Below, piece after piece: positions 1-9,054 of a stretch of DNA of 64,000 nucleotides. The notes under the pieces are model-generated. The model saw only the letters and a list, made by a program, of their open reading frames with translations, made no database searches and was not told the DNA's origin. The DNA comes from Rubricoccus sp963708165 (GTDB lineage Bacteria; Bacteroidota; Rhodothermia; Rhodothermales; Rubricoccaceae), in assembly GCA_963708165.1 (NCBI GenBank), contig OY970187.1, positions 2,914,001 through 2,978,000 of the forward strand, in the 5' to 3' direction. Position 1 is the stretch's first letter. Each line of letters begins with the position of its first letter. Both the position numbers and the translations under genes were made by a program.

Positions 1-2013
1 CCGGCGACAGCTTGCTGGTGCGGCCGGATCTGCAGGCGCTCGTGGACGCGCAGGTGCTCCGCGATCCGGCGCCGCTGGTGAACGCTCTCGCCTCTGGCGC
101 TGCTGCTGTGCGCGCCCGCGCGGCTCTCGCGTTGGGATCGGTGCAGGCGCCAGAGGCCGTCGAGGCACTTACCGCTGCGCTTCAGGATGACGCCCCGCTC
201 GTGCGGGCCGATGCCGCGTGGGCGCTGGGACAGACGGCCGACTCGGCGGCGGTGGGTTTTCTCTTTCTCGCGCTCCGCCGCGAGGGCACGCCCGCGGTGC
301 AGCACGAGCTCATCGACGCGATCGGCAAGATCGGGAGCCAGGCCGATGGCGATGCGTTGCTGGCGCTCAAGCTCCCGCCGGTCCGCGAGGCCGACCGTGC
401 GCTCGCGCTCGCGCGCCTGGCCATGCGCCAGAGGCTGAGCGCCGACGCCTTCGCGACGCTCGCCGAGCACCTCTTCTCGACCTCTGGCGCGCTGCGCGCA
501 GACGCGGCCTACGCGTTTTCCCGCTCGGGCGGCTGGGAGGACAGCGCCGAACGCGTGCGCGACGCCTTCGACGAGATGGCCTCTGGCGACCTCGCCCTCT
601 GGAGACCTGCCCTCGGACGGCCTCGCCTCTGGCGCTTCGGCGCGGATGCACCTCGCGCGTGCCCTCGGGCGCCTGGAAGACGGGCACGACGCGCCCCGCC
701 TTGCCCGCGCACTCGCGAGCGACGCCGACTGGCGCGTCCGCGTGGGCGCCGCTGCCTCGCTCGGCCGGATCGTGCAGATCCGCGACGCCAGAGGCGCGCT
801 CTTCGCTGCGCTGGACGACGCGAACGTGCAGGTGCGCGTCGCGGCGGCCTCGGCGCTGGCTGGGGCGGAGTCGCTCCCGCAGGCATACATCACGCGCACG
901 CGCGACTGGATCGCCTCGCGCGACACCTCGGACTGGCACGCTGCGGCGGCGCTGCTTCCCGCGCTGGGCAAGGCGCGCGAAGGCGAGGCGGTGATGCAGT
1001 GGATGGACCGCCACTCAGATCCGTTCGCGCGGGCCTCTGGCGCCGCAGCGCTCGGCGCTCTCCCCGATGACGCCGCCGCACTCGACCGACTGTTCGCGTT
1101 CTCGCGCGGCGACAACACGCTCGTCGCAGGCGCCGCGCTGAGCGCCATCGCGAGCCTCTGGCGCCGCGAGCCGAGCGAAGAACTCGCCGCCAGCCTCGCG
1201 CCCGCGCTTCTAGACGGCCTGCGGCGGATGGACATCGCGACGACGACGAGCGCGGCGAGCGTCCTCGGCGACTCGTTGTTCGTGCCCTACGGCGCGCCAG
1301 AGGCCCTCCGCGAGGTGTACGCCGCCTTCGACGCGCCAGAGGCTTTGGAGGCGCGCGTCGCCATCCTCGGCGCGCTCGGGCAAACGCGCGACGGCAACGA
1401 ACTCGATTTTCTGCTCGGCATCGCGTTGGACGAGAGCACGACGCCTGTTCTGCGCAAAGGAGCGGTGGAGGCGCTCAACGACCGCCTGACCGAAGGCATC
1501 GACGTAGACCTGACGCAAGCCTCTGGCGACGCCGTGCCGACGGTCGGCATCGACTGGGCGTTTCTGGCGCGGCTCGGGCGGCACCCGCGTCTGATCCTGA
1601 CCACGACACGCGGCGAGATCACCATCGAGATGGACGCCGAGGCGGCGCCCCAGACCGTGCAGTCGATGACGCGCACCGCTCGCGAAGGCAGCTACGACGG
1701 CGTGCCCTTCCACCGCGTGGTCCCCAACTTCGTGCTCCAAGGCGGCGACTACTTCCGCCGCGATGGCTGGGGCGGTCCCGAGGTGCCCATCCGCAGCGAG
1801 TTCTCGCGCCTCCGCTACGAAACGGGCGCCGCGGGCGTGGCGTCGTCGGGCAAGGACACCGAGGGCGTGCAGTTCTTCGTCACGCACAGCCCCACGCCGC
1901 ACCTCGACGGCCGCTACACCGTCTTCGGCCGCGTCGTGAAAGGCCAGGACATCGCCGATCAGATCCGCGTGGGCGACATAGTTCTAAAGGCCCGAGTCGT
2001 CGCCGAACGGTAA
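1..2013 (+). CDS. HEAT-repeat protein with C-terminal cyclophilin-type peptidyl-prolyl isomerase domain (5'-partial, one frameshift)
   Basis: The reading frame is open at base 3 and enters from outside the window, so the N-terminus is missing. About 500 residues of Ala/Leu-rich HEAT-like helical pairs (for example the run with VRADAAWALGQ near base 205) precede a cyclophilin domain from about base 1580, with the family stretches VPFHRVVPNFVLQGGDY and GVQFFVTHSPTPHLDGRYTVFGRV. Cyclophilins catalyse proline cis-trans isomerisation; the HEAT part presumably binds partner proteins. The first part is in frame 3 and the rest in frame 1, with the switch near bases 588-603 inside a CTCGCCCTCTGG stretch. 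HEAT repeats continue on both sides, so this is one gene with a frameshift, probably a sequencing indel. Domain calls are firm; the true start is not visible. Confidence 0.85.
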
Positions 2014-2029
2014 CCAGCACGCTTCCACC

Positions 2030-3253
2030 ATGAGCGAGACCGACGACGCGCCTCTGGCGCCAGAGGCCCCTACCACGCCTGGCGACTCGCCAGAGGCTGC
2101 GCACCGACCGGGCGGTCTGGGCGAACTCGCGCGGCTGTTCCTCAAGCTGGGCTTTATCGCCTTTGGCGGCCCAGCGGCACACATCGCGATGATGGAGGAC
2201 GAGGTGGTGGAGCGCCGCGGCTGGCTCTCACGCCAGCATTTCCTCGATCTCATCGGCGCGACGAACCTCATCCCCGGTCCCAACTCGACCGAGATGACGA
2301 TGCACGTCGGCTACGAGCGGGCGGGGTGGCGCGGGCTGTTCGTGGCGGGCGCGTGCTTTATCGGGCCCGCGGTGCTGCTCACCGGCCTCGCGGCGTGGGC
2401 ATACGTGCAGTACGGCGAGCTTCCCGTCGTGGAGCCGTTTCTCTACGGCATTAAGCCTGCCGTGCTCGCGGTCATCGCGGGCGCGCTGTGGAAGCTGGGC
2501 AGGAAGGCGATCAAAGGTTGGCCTCTGGCGGTGATCTCGGTTCTCGTCGCGGGCGCTGTTCTGGCCGGTTTGGGCGAAGTATGGGCGCTGCTCGTCGGCG
2601 GCGTTCTGGGCGCGCTCGCGCTGCGCGCCAGAGGCTCGGACACGGGCACTGCCGCGCGGTGGCTGCCGATTCTCTTTCTCCAGACCGGCGCAGCCTCTGG
2701 CGCCAGCGGCCTGGGCGCGGCCTCGGGCGTGTCGATGTGGAAGCTGTTCCTCTTCTTCCTCAAAGTGGGCAGCGTGCTCTACGGCTCTGGCTACGTGCTC
2801 GTGGCCTTTCTTGAAGGCGGACTGGTAGACGACCTCGGCTGGCTGACGCAGGGGCAACTCCTCGATGCCATCGCCATCGGGCAGTTCACGCCCGGTCCGG
2901 TGCTCTCCACGTCCACGTTTATCGGCTATCTCGTGCTCGGCGTGGGCGGCGCAGCCGTCGCGACGCTGGGCATCTTTCTGCCCTCGTTCGTCTTCGTCGG
3001 CATCCTGAACCCGCTGATTCCACGGCTGCGGCAGTCGGCGTGGCTCTCGGCGTTCCTCGACGCCGTCAACGCCTCGGCCGTCGCGCTGATGCTCGCCGTG
3101 ACGCTCCAACTCGGGCGCGACGTTCTCGTGTCGTGGCCTGCGGTCGTGATCGCGCTTCTGGCGGCGGTCGCGGTGCTGCGGTTCAAGACCAATGCGGTCT
3201 ACATCGTGCTCGGCGGCGCGCTCCTCGGCTTCGCGCTCTCGGCCTGGGCCTGA
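2030..3253 (+). CDS. chrA: Chromate transporter ChrA family protein
   Basis: A 407-residue polytopic membrane protein with the two homologous halves typical of long-chain CHR proteins. Each half carries the family signature: FGGPAAHIAMMEDEVVERRGW followed by NLIPGPNSTEM at residues 40-90, and GSGYVLVAFLEGGLVDDLGWL followed by IGQFTPGPVLSTSTFIGY in the second half. Characterised members export chromate; many homologues have untested substrates. The start ATG lies 16 bp after the stop of the preceding gene. The N-terminal 30 residues before the first domain are largely built from the iterated motif (PLAPEAP and SPEAA), a hydrophilic tail outside the conserved domain. Confidence 0.93.
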   Translation: MSETDDAPLAPEAPTTPGDSPEAAHRPGGLGELARLFLKLGFIAFGGPAAHIAMMEDEVVERRGWLSRQHFLDLIGATNLIPGPNSTEMTMHVGYERAGWRGLFVAGACFIGPAVLLTGLAAWAYVQYGELPVVEPFLYGIKPAVLAVIAGALWKLGRKAIKGWPLAVISVLVAGAVLAGLGEVWALLVGGVLGALALRARGSDTGTAARWLPILFLQTGAASGASGLGAASGVSMWKLFLFFLKVGSVLYGSGYVLVAFLEGGLVDDLGWLTQGQLLDAIAIGQFTPGPVLSTSTFIGYLVLGVGGAAVATLGIFLPSFVFVGILNPLIPRLRQSAWLSAFLDAVNASAVALMLAVTLQLGRDVLVSWPAVVIALLAAVAVLRFKTNAVYIVLGGALLGFALSAWA

Positions 3254-3267
3254 CCTGCGGGCGGGAG

Positions 3268-3285
3268 GCCTCTGGCGCCAGAGGC
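3268..3285. repeat. Perfect 18-bp iterated palindrome between convergent genes
   Basis: GCCTCTGGCGCCAGAGGC lies 14 bp after the chrA stop and 26 bp beyond the stop of the convergent small membrane gene. It can fold as a GC-rich hairpin from either strand and may act as a shared transcription end. No U-tract follows. Confidence 0.85.
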
Positions 3286-3311
3286 GTTGCGCATCAGGTC
3301 TTGCCAGAGGC

Positions 3312-3524
3312 TCAGGAGCGTCGGCGCGGGAGGGTGGAGAGGCCGACGGCTTTGTACAGCGGGCAGAAGCCGGTCGCGGCGGTCGCGACGAGGATGACCG
3401 CCGCGATGCCGAGGATCCACGCGAACATCGTGCTCTCGACCAGCCCGAACAGGAGCAGCAGGCCGATGATGCCCGCGGCGACGAGGCGGACTTTGCGGTC
3501 GGGAAAAGAAGTGTTGATCGTCAT
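3312..3524 (-). CDS. DUF2892 (YgaP-like) small inner-membrane protein
   Basis: A 70-residue protein starting at the ATG for MTINTSFPDRKVRLVAAG. It has two closely spaced hydrophobic helices (about residues 14-30 and 34-52) and ends in the pattern GFCPLYKAVGLSTLPRRRS. This is the YgaP transmembrane-domain/DUF2892 pattern: Phe-x-Asp/Glu-Arg near the N-terminus, two helices, then a conserved Cys-Pro. An upstream in-frame extension exists, but this ATG gives the usual length for the family. The biochemical role of stand-alone DUF2892 proteins is not established. It converges with chrA. Confidence 0.75.
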   Translation of the reverse strand: MTINTSFPDRKVRLVAAGIIGLLLLFGLVESTMFAWILGIAAVILVATAATGFCPLYKAVGLSTLPRRRS

Positions 3525-3623
3525 GGGTCCAGCGGCTGTGAACGGTGAACGTACGATGACGGCGCGAAGGACTCGCCACGGCACGCCAGAGGCCAGAGCG
3601 TGCGGCCGAGCCTCTGGCGCCGG

Positions 3624-3630
3624 TATCTTG
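3624..3630 (+). promoter_or_regulatory. Candidate -7 element TATCTTG
   Basis: TATCTTG matches TAnnTTG, one base short of the Bacteroidota consensus TAnnTTTG. It lies 23 bp before the chosen GTG of the lipoprotein gene at 3654. Confidence 0.45.
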
Positions 3631-3653
3631 CGCGCTCACCCGCCCGACCGCTC

Positions 3654-4373
3654 GTGCCTGCTCCGACTGCGCCTTCGCCCCGAACCATCGTGCTCTCGCT
3701 TATCGCCCTGGTGGCGGCGGTCGTGACGGGCCTCTCGGCCTGCAACTCCGGCGGCGGCATCGAGCCACCCGCCGGGTGGGAAGACATCGGCGAGGGCCGC
3801 TGGATCCGCACGGGCGCCGACACGACCGGCGCGTTCCGCGATCTCTCGTCTGTCGCCGCGATTGGCATCGTGGACTCGACGGACTCCGAGGTCATCCGCT
3901 ACGCGAAGGAAGCGCTGCTCTACCTCTACCGCACGTCGCCGGAGATCGTGGACAGCCTGTTCCAGGCCGAGGCCGTGCCGCTGCTCAGCCGCTCGTTCCC
4001 CCGCGAGAACTTCCAGGCCGAGGTCGACGGCGCGCTCAACGACGTCAAGAAAGCCCTGCTCGGCGACGGCACGGACGTGTCCACCTACCGCCAGTCGACC
4101 GCGCTACCGGGCTCGTCCACGTCGCCAGCCGTCTACCCCGACAGCCTCAAGAATGCAGGCGTAACCGGCCGCGTCGCGGTGCAGACGTTCGTCACCGCTG
4201 ACAAGCAGCCTGTGGCCGTGCAGGTCGTCGAGAGTGTCAACCCGACGCTGGACGCGCTCGTGATGCGGCAGGCCGCGACGGCGACGTACACTTCGGCCTG
4301 GGTCATCGAAGACCCGCGCCGCGGCGGCAAGGCCATCCCCAACTATGTGCGGCTCACCATCCCGTACGAGTGA
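3654..4373 (+). CDS. Lipoprotein with TonB-C-like carboxy-terminal domain
   Basis: From the GTG at 3654 the protein has 239 residues. It starts with a hydrophobic helix ending in a lipobox (VTGLSAC), so it is probably processed by signal peptidase II and lipid-anchored. The middle contains helical repeats rich in Ser/Asp. The last about 80 residues (YPDSLKNAGVTGRVAVQTFV ... YTSAWV ... IPNYVRLTIPYE) follow the TonB C-terminal-like fold: Yp-x(4)-gveGxV near the start, and a closing strand ending in P-Y. There is no TonB-box partner nearby. An in-frame ATG at 3600 exists, but it would put an odd basic extension before the signal peptide. The exact role is unknown. Confidence 0.7.
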   Translation: MPAPTAPSPRTIVLSLIALVAAVVTGLSACNSGGGIEPPAGWEDIGEGRWIRTGADTTGAFRDLSSVAAIGIVDSTDSEVIRYAKEALLYLYRTSPEIVDSLFQAEAVPLLSRSFPRENFQAEVDGALNDVKKALLGDGTDVSTYRQSTALPGSSTSPAVYPDSLKNAGVTGRVAVQTFVTADKQPVAVQVVESVNPTLDALVMRQAATATYTSAWVIEDPRRGGKAIPNYVRLTIPYE

Positions 4374-4756
4374 ACCTGACGCTTGTCCCCGAGCCTCTGG
4401 CGGTCTGCCGCCTCGCGCCAGAGGCCGATGGCGCGCCGTGGATGTGGACCGGGCCTCTGGCGTCGGTCACACGGACCGAAGCGGAGCTCTCTGTCGTGTG
4501 CGCCGAGGCTTCAGTCCCGCCAGAGGCCGAGCTGGTCGAGCGCGGATGGCGCGCGCTCTGCGTCGACGGTCCGCTGGACTTTGCGCTGACGGGCGTGCTG
4601 GCACGCCTCGCGGCGCCTCTGGCGGAGGCGGACGTGCCCATCTTCGTCGTCTCCACGTTCAACACAGACTGGCTGCTCGTAAAAGGCGACCGCCTGAGAG
4701 ACGCCCTCGCAGCGCTTCGCGCCAGAGGCCACCACGTCAGGGAAGAAGGCGGCTGA
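4370..4756 (+). CDS. ACT-domain protein (CASTOR/ACT_7-like)
   Basis: A 128-residue protein whose GTG start overlaps the previous stop by 4 bp (GTGA), implying translational coupling to the lipoprotein gene. The C-terminal half reads TGVLARLAAPLAEADVPIFVVSTFNTDWLLVK, the hallmark of stand-alone paired ACT proteins: TGVLA, then IPIFxxSTFxTDxxLV. These proteins are thought to bind amino acids or small ligands, but the ligand here cannot be read. The iterated motif is translated in several places (EPLAVCRLAPEADG, PLAEAD). Its annotation as ACT is secure; the function is not. Confidence 0.8.
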   Translation: MNLTLVPEPLAVCRLAPEADGAPWMWTGPLASVTRTEAELSVVCAEASVPPEAELVERGWRALCVDGPLDFALTGVLARLAAPLAEADVPIFVVSTFNTDWLLVKGDRLRDALAALRARGHHVREEGG

Positions 4757-4765
4757 TCCCCCGGT

Positions 4766-4783
4766 CGCCAGAGGCCTCTGGCG
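4766..4783. repeat. Iterated palindrome, GGCC-centred form
   Basis: CGCCAGAGGCCTCTGGCG between the convergent ends of the ACT gene and the broken RuvC-like gene, whose stop codon begins 2 bp further on. Confidence 0.85.
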
Positions 4784-4784
4784 G

Positions 4785-5285
4785 CTAGCGCCGGATCTCG
4801 TCGGGCACGCCGTCCACCCAGCCCGCCTCCACGCACGCCCAGAACCCGACGCAGATGGCCTCCGCTACATCGTGCTTGAGCGTTTCCCTTCGGGTTCGCG
4901 GCGTCGCTCCACGTGATGATGCGGCGCGCGTAGGCGTCGGCGGCTTCTTTGGAGAGCTTGCCGGTTCGCCTCTCGCGCGGGAGGAGCAGGCCGCGGCGCC
5001 ACGTCTCGGCGTCCATGATGCGGACGCGCAACTCTCTCCTGAGTCCCGCTACCTTCCACACCTCAGCCAGGTCGCCGCCGCCTTCGAGCACCAAGCGGTC
5101 CAACTCAGGGACCTCGCGCAAGAGCGTGTGCGCGGCGCGCTTGAGGCGCGCCCGGCTGCCCATGTTCTGCGAGCGGTAGCGCAAGAGTCGGCCTCTGGCG
5201 TCGTAAAACGCGAAGCCCGTGCGGAAGCCCAGGTCGACAGCGAGGAGGGAGGGGGAGGAGATGGCCGGGGCAGGAGGGGAGACAT
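4785..5285 (-). pseudogene. RuvC/RNase H-fold nuclease-like protein, frameshifted
   Basis: Read leftwards, the frame gives LAVDLGFRTGFAFYDARG, then DRLVLEGGGDLAEVW, then RRIITWSDAANP. After a frame change near 4890 it continues KHDVAEAICVGFWACVEAGW and ends at a TAG. The order VDxG, LEGGG, HDxAEA matches the acidic catalytic positions of RuvC-like nucleases. This family match is my inference from motif order. The only plausible start (ATG at 5285) is in another frame, requiring a second indel in the pyrimidine run near 5240-5265. Both shifts lie in simple sequence, so assembly error is as likely as decay. It follows nupC on the same strand. Confidence 0.55.
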
Positions 5286-5316
5286 CTCAACCCTCTTGCC
5301 CCTTCCCTGATCCCCC

Positions 5317-6802
5317 TTATCCCAGGAGCACGCCCGCGATGGTGGCCGTCATCAGGTTGGCAAGCGTGCCCGCGAGAACGGCCCGCAGGCCCAGGCTCGC
5401 GATCTCGCCCGTCCGCTCCGGCGCCAGAGGCCCGATGCCGCCGATCTGGATGCCGATGGAGGAGAGGTTGGCGAACCCGCAGAGCGCGAACGTCGCCATG
5501 ACGACCGTTTTGGGATCGAGCGTGCCGGTTCCCAGCAGGTCCGCGAACTGGCTGTAGGCCACGAACTCGTTGGCGATCACCTTCGTCCCGAGCAACCCGC
5601 CGAATGTCGAGCAGGTCGCTGTTGGGCACGCCGACGAGCCACGCGATGGGCGCGAGGATGTAGCCGAGCGCAATCTCCAGCGCGCCTTTGCCTTCCGGGA
5701 TCGTCCCGCCAAAGAGCTCGACGCCCCACCCAATAGTGCCGTTGATGATCGCGATGAGCGCGAGGAAGGCGATGAGCATCGCGCCGATGTTGAGCGCGAG
5801 CTGCATTCCGTCGGCCGCGCCCGTGGCCGCAGCGTCGATGATGTTCTTGGGACCCTCGTCGGCCAGCGCTTCCACGGCGGCCTCTTGCGCCTCGTCGCTG
5901 GAGGTCGCGGGCAGCGTCGCCTCGCCCGCATCGGTGACGGGGAGAACGTCCCGGTCTGGAAGCCCGCCAGAGGCGACCGCGACCGCCGATGCCGGACGGA
6001 CCGTGGCCTCTGGCGCGAGGCTGTCGTTGACGGGCTTGGTCTCGGGGATCAGGATCTTAGCCAGGACCAGGGCCGCTGGCGCCGCCATCACGCTCGCGCC
6101 CAAGAGTTGCTCGGCGAAGAGCTGCTGTCCGGCCTCGACCGCGATGCCCGCCACGCTCGCGTAGCGCTCGCCCAGAAACGCGACGTAGCTCGCGAGAACG
6201 CCGCCTGCGATCGTCGCCATGCCGCCTGTCATGACGGCCATAAGCTCGCTGCGAGAGAGGTTCTTGATGTACGGCTTGATGACGAGCGGCGCCTCCGTCT
6301 GACCGACGAAGATGTTGGCGCTCACGCTCAGGCTCTCCGGCCCGCTCGTGCCCAACGCGCGCCGCACCACCCACGAGACGCCGCGCACGATCCACTGCAT
6401 GATGCCGAGGTAGTACAAAACGGACATCAGCGACGCGAACACGATGACCGTCGGCAGCACGTAGGCGAAGAAGAAGAAGCCCAGCGAGCCCTCCGACCCC
6501 GGCGAGAGCGCCAGCGTGCCGAAGATGAACGTCGCGCCCGCCTCGACCGCGCTGAGGAACTTGACGAACAGCCCCGCCACCCACGCAAACCCCGCGCGCG
6601 GCCACCCGAAGGGCGCGAACGTCTGGGCCAGGTCCTCGCCTTTGAGAAAGAGCACCGCAAAAAGCAACTGGAGCCCCAGCCCCGCGCCGACGGTCCGCCA
6701 GTTGATCCGCTTCTTGTCCGACGAGAGCAGGAACGCGATGGCGATGATGCCGACGAGGCCGAGCACGCCGCGGCCGGCCGAGGTGAGGAAGTCGATGTCC
6801 AT
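5317..6802 (-). CDS. nupC: NupC-type concentrative nucleoside transporter (one frameshift)
   Basis: The first about 400 residues start MDIDFLTSAGRGVLGLVG and show the CNT family layout: N-terminal helices, then the conserved stretch SANIFVGQTEAPLVIKPYI, then TGGMATIAGGVLASYVAFLG. The remainder, in a second frame, holds FGGLLGTKVIANEFVAYSQF and CGFANLSSIGIQIGGIG, the C-terminal CNT signatures. The frame switch lies at about 5597-5608. CNT proteins import nucleosides with Na+ or H+. A non-conserved insert of about 60 residues between the two parts is Ala/Pro/Glu-rich and contains translated copies of the iterated motif. A TATCTTC sequence upstream (complement of about 6837-6843) may be its -7 element. 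Confidence 0.9.
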
Positions 6803-6861
6803 GGGGTGCGCCTCTGGCGCCGTGCGTGGGAGTCGCCGAAGATACCCGGCGCCTCGGGTGG

Positions 6862-6879
6862 CGCCAGAGGCCTCTGGCG
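6862..6879. repeat. Iterated palindrome upstream of nupC
   Basis: CGCCAGAGGCCTCTGGCG in the 387-bp gene-free stretch between nupC and the helicase gene. Confidence 0.85.
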
Positions 6880-6924
6880 GGGTTGCAGGTGGCTAGAGGC
6901 GCGCCGCAGCGCTCGGCTGCAAGA

Positions 6925-7103
6925 ACCCCCCGCTTCGCTCGCCCTACGGTCGCGAAGCTGTCCCCCTTGTTAAGGGGGACAATCCAGATCTCAATCGTTC
7001 AAGCGCCAGAGGCCGACTGTTCTCTCGGGCGAGACCGCGGTGGGAATTGTCCCCCTCGCCCGAGGGGGACAGCTTTGCGACCAACGGGGAGCAAAGCAGG
7101 GGG
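6925..7103. mobile_element. MITE-like repeat with about 40-bp terminal inverted repeats, copy 1
   Basis: The left arm contains GGTCGCGAAGCTGTCCCCCT and the right arm its near-perfect complement AGGGGGACAGCTTTGCGACC, with similarity continuing outward to a CCCCC tract (CGCTTCGCTCGCC against CTTTGCTCCCC). Two perfect internal hairpins sit at 6959-6981 (10-bp stem, GTT loop) and 7048-7071 (11-bp stem). There is no coding capacity. A second copy at about 13590-13768 shares the hairpin, the CCGCGGTGGGAAT core and the right arm. It explains most of the gene-free interval 6803-7189. Confidence 0.75.
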
Positions 7104-7131
7104 TAGCTCCGCACCACCGCGGTCTGCCGAC

Positions 7132-7153
7132 GAGCCTCTGGCGCCAGAGGCTC
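7132..7153. repeat. 22-bp iterated palindrome downstream of the helicase gene
   Basis: A perfect palindrome with the core CCTCTGGCGCCAGAGG extended by GAG/CTC. It lies 37 bp past the stop of the leftward helicase gene, a possible transcription end. Confidence 0.85.
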
Positions 7154-7189
7154 CGCCACCTCGCAGTTTCCTGGCGTAGCCGCCAGAGG

Positions 7190-8947
7190 CTACACCAGCC
7201 GCCCCATGCGCAGGCAGCGCTCCAGCCACGTCTTCTTCTTGCCCAGCGCGACCACGCTCGCGTCCGCCTGCGCCTGACCGCGGATCTGGCGCTTCCACGC
7301 CGCATGGACGTGGCTGACCGGCACGTCGATGCCAAAGGCCAACTCTTTGGCGATCTCGGCGCAGGCGAGGCGAAGTTCGCGCTCCTGCTTCGCCACGTCG
7401 AACTGGACGGGCACGGCCTCTGGCGCGGGCGCCGTGGCGTGGAAGGCGCTACTGGAACGGGCAGAGCCGAACTGCTCCTGGCGATGCGTCTGCCGACCGG
7501 CGTCGCGGACGGACTTGAGCGCCCACGCGCTCCGCTCCGGCTGGTCCGGGATCGCCAGAGGCTCGACGATCCGGTTGGACTCCTTGGTCCTCTTGATGCC
7601 CATCTGCTGCTCGGACGCGAGCCAGCGCAGCGTCTCGACCACGTCGGAGTCGTCGGCGGCGTAGAGGTCGCAGCGGTTGGCCTCTTCGGGCCAACTCGGC
7701 ACGTAGCGCATCCCGCGGAAGACTTGCTGGAGCGTCTTGCTGAGCGCCCGCACCAGGTCGGCTTTGACGATGACGGAGATGGGCTTGATGTCCGTGCCCT
7801 CGCCGATCATGTCCACCTGTACCATCACGTCCAGTCGCCCTTCGCGGTAGTCGTTGAGGTGCTTGGTGCGCTCCGCCAGAGGCACGTCCTGACCGATGCG
7901 CTCGGACCGTAGGCCGGGAAAGCGACGCTTGATGTAGTCCAGAATGGCGGCGGAGTGCGCGTTGCTCATCGCGATGACGAGCATCTGGTGGTCGCGCCAG
8001 CCGTCGAGCAGGCTGCCGGACTTAGCGAGGGCGCGCACCAACTCGCCGCGCTTCTCCTGAAACCGCGCCACGGCGGGGCCGACGAGGGCGTCCAGGTAGA
8101 CCTCGTGGAAGCGGAGCTTGCGCCGCGCGAGGTAGGTGTCCACGTCGCGAGAGGCCTCGACTTCCTGGCGCAGTTCGGAGAGCGTCACGTCGACCTCCTC
8201 GCCGCTTTCCGTGTTGACCATCCGCACGGAGTAGTCCACCACGTGCGCGTCGACGCGTTTGAGGATGTGTCCCTCTTCGTGCGCGTCGCGCATCGTCACC
8301 TCGTGGAGCGCGCGGTAGGTCTGCACGCCGTCCGCGTCCTCGTCGAACGGGACGCCGAAAAGGGTCTTGTTGTCGGACCGGAGCGGCGTGCCCGAAAGCG
8401 CCACGGACGCGGCGTGCGGGAATCGCGCGAGCCGCGTCGCCCATGTGCCCTCGTCGGCGAGGTGGTGCACCTCGTCGAAGACGAACAGCGACTTGGACTG
8501 GCGGCAGTACTCCAGCAGTGCCTCGTTGCCGCGGTCGCCAGCGGCGTACTGGTAGGTCGTCACCACGAACTCTGTCTGGAGGTTCTTGACGAACACCCGG
8601 TCCGAGTCCGCCACGCAGTACGTCGGCGGGGCGCTGCCCAGGCTCTGGAAGACGAACGCGAGTTCCTTCGCGTCCGCATACTGATCGCGCAGGTTGCCGC
8701 GCGGCACGAAGACGACGAGCCGGTTGACGATGCCCATCTCGCGCGCGACCAGGTAGGCCGCGAGCGCCGTGATCGTCTTGCCGTAGCCCGGCACAAAGAC
8801 GCCTAGCGCGTTGCGTTCGCCTCTGGCGAGGGCGTCGGCCCAGGCGGTGAGAAACCGCTCCTGCCCATCGCGAAGCTGGAAGCTGCCTTGCGGACGGATG
8901 CCAGGAATGGAGCGGGCAGGCAGAACGTCAGACACAGAGGGCGGCAC
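7190..8947 (-). CDS. DEVH-box superfamily 2 helicase/ATPase
   Basis: A 585-residue protein. Motif I is GYGKT (residues 54-58), motif II is DEVH (158-161), motif III is SGTP (185-188), and helicase motif VI is represented by QQVFRGMRY near residue 425. It resembles ResIII/DEAD-type SF2 ATPases that translocate on nucleic acid. A cysteine-poor C-terminal region of about 130 residues has no motif I recognise. It stands alone, with no methyltransferase, nuclease or phospholipase-D gene beside it, so an assignment to restriction or DISARM-like defence is not supported. The next leftward gene upstream is a nucleotidyltransferase. It could be a general repair helicase. Confidence 0.85.
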   Translation of the reverse strand: MPPSVSDVLPARSIPGIRPQGSFQLRDGQERFLTAWADALARGERNALGVFVPGYGKTITALAAYLVAREMGIVNRLVVFVPRGNLRDQYADAKELAFVFQSLGSAPPTYCVADSDRVFVKNLQTEFVVTTYQYAAGDRGNEALLEYCRQSKSLFVFDEVHHLADEGTWATRLARFPHAASVALSGTPLRSDNKTLFGVPFDEDADGVQTYRALHEVTMRDAHEEGHILKRVDAHVVDYSVRMVNTESGEEVDVTLSELRQEVEASRDVDTYLARRKLRFHEVYLDALVGPAVARFQEKRGELVRALAKSGSLLDGWRDHQMLVIAMSNAHSAAILDYIKRRFPGLRSERIGQDVPLAERTKHLNDYREGRLDVMVQVDMIGEGTDIKPISVIVKADLVRALSKTLQQVFRGMRYVPSWPEEANRCDLYAADDSDVVETLRWLASEQQMGIKRTKESNRIVEPLAIPDQPERSAWALKSVRDAGRQTHRQEQFGSARSSSAFHATAPAPEAVPVQFDVAKQERELRLACAEIAKELAFGIDVPVSHVHAAWKRQIRGQAQADASVVALGKKKTWLERCLRMGRLV

Positions 8948-9023
8948 GAGGGGCGGCCAACCTATGCCGCCTCTGGCGCCAGCGTTGCGTCACCCGCGCG
9001 AAGGTGGAGGGAAGAGGGGCGCA

Positions 9024-9043
9024 GGCCTCTGGCGCCAGAGGCC
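9024..9043. repeat. 20-bp iterated palindrome
   Basis: GGCCTCTGGCGCCAGAGGCC, 12 bp past the TAG of the leftward nucleotidyltransferase gene. Confidence 0.85.
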
Positions 9044-9054
9044 CGAACGACGTG

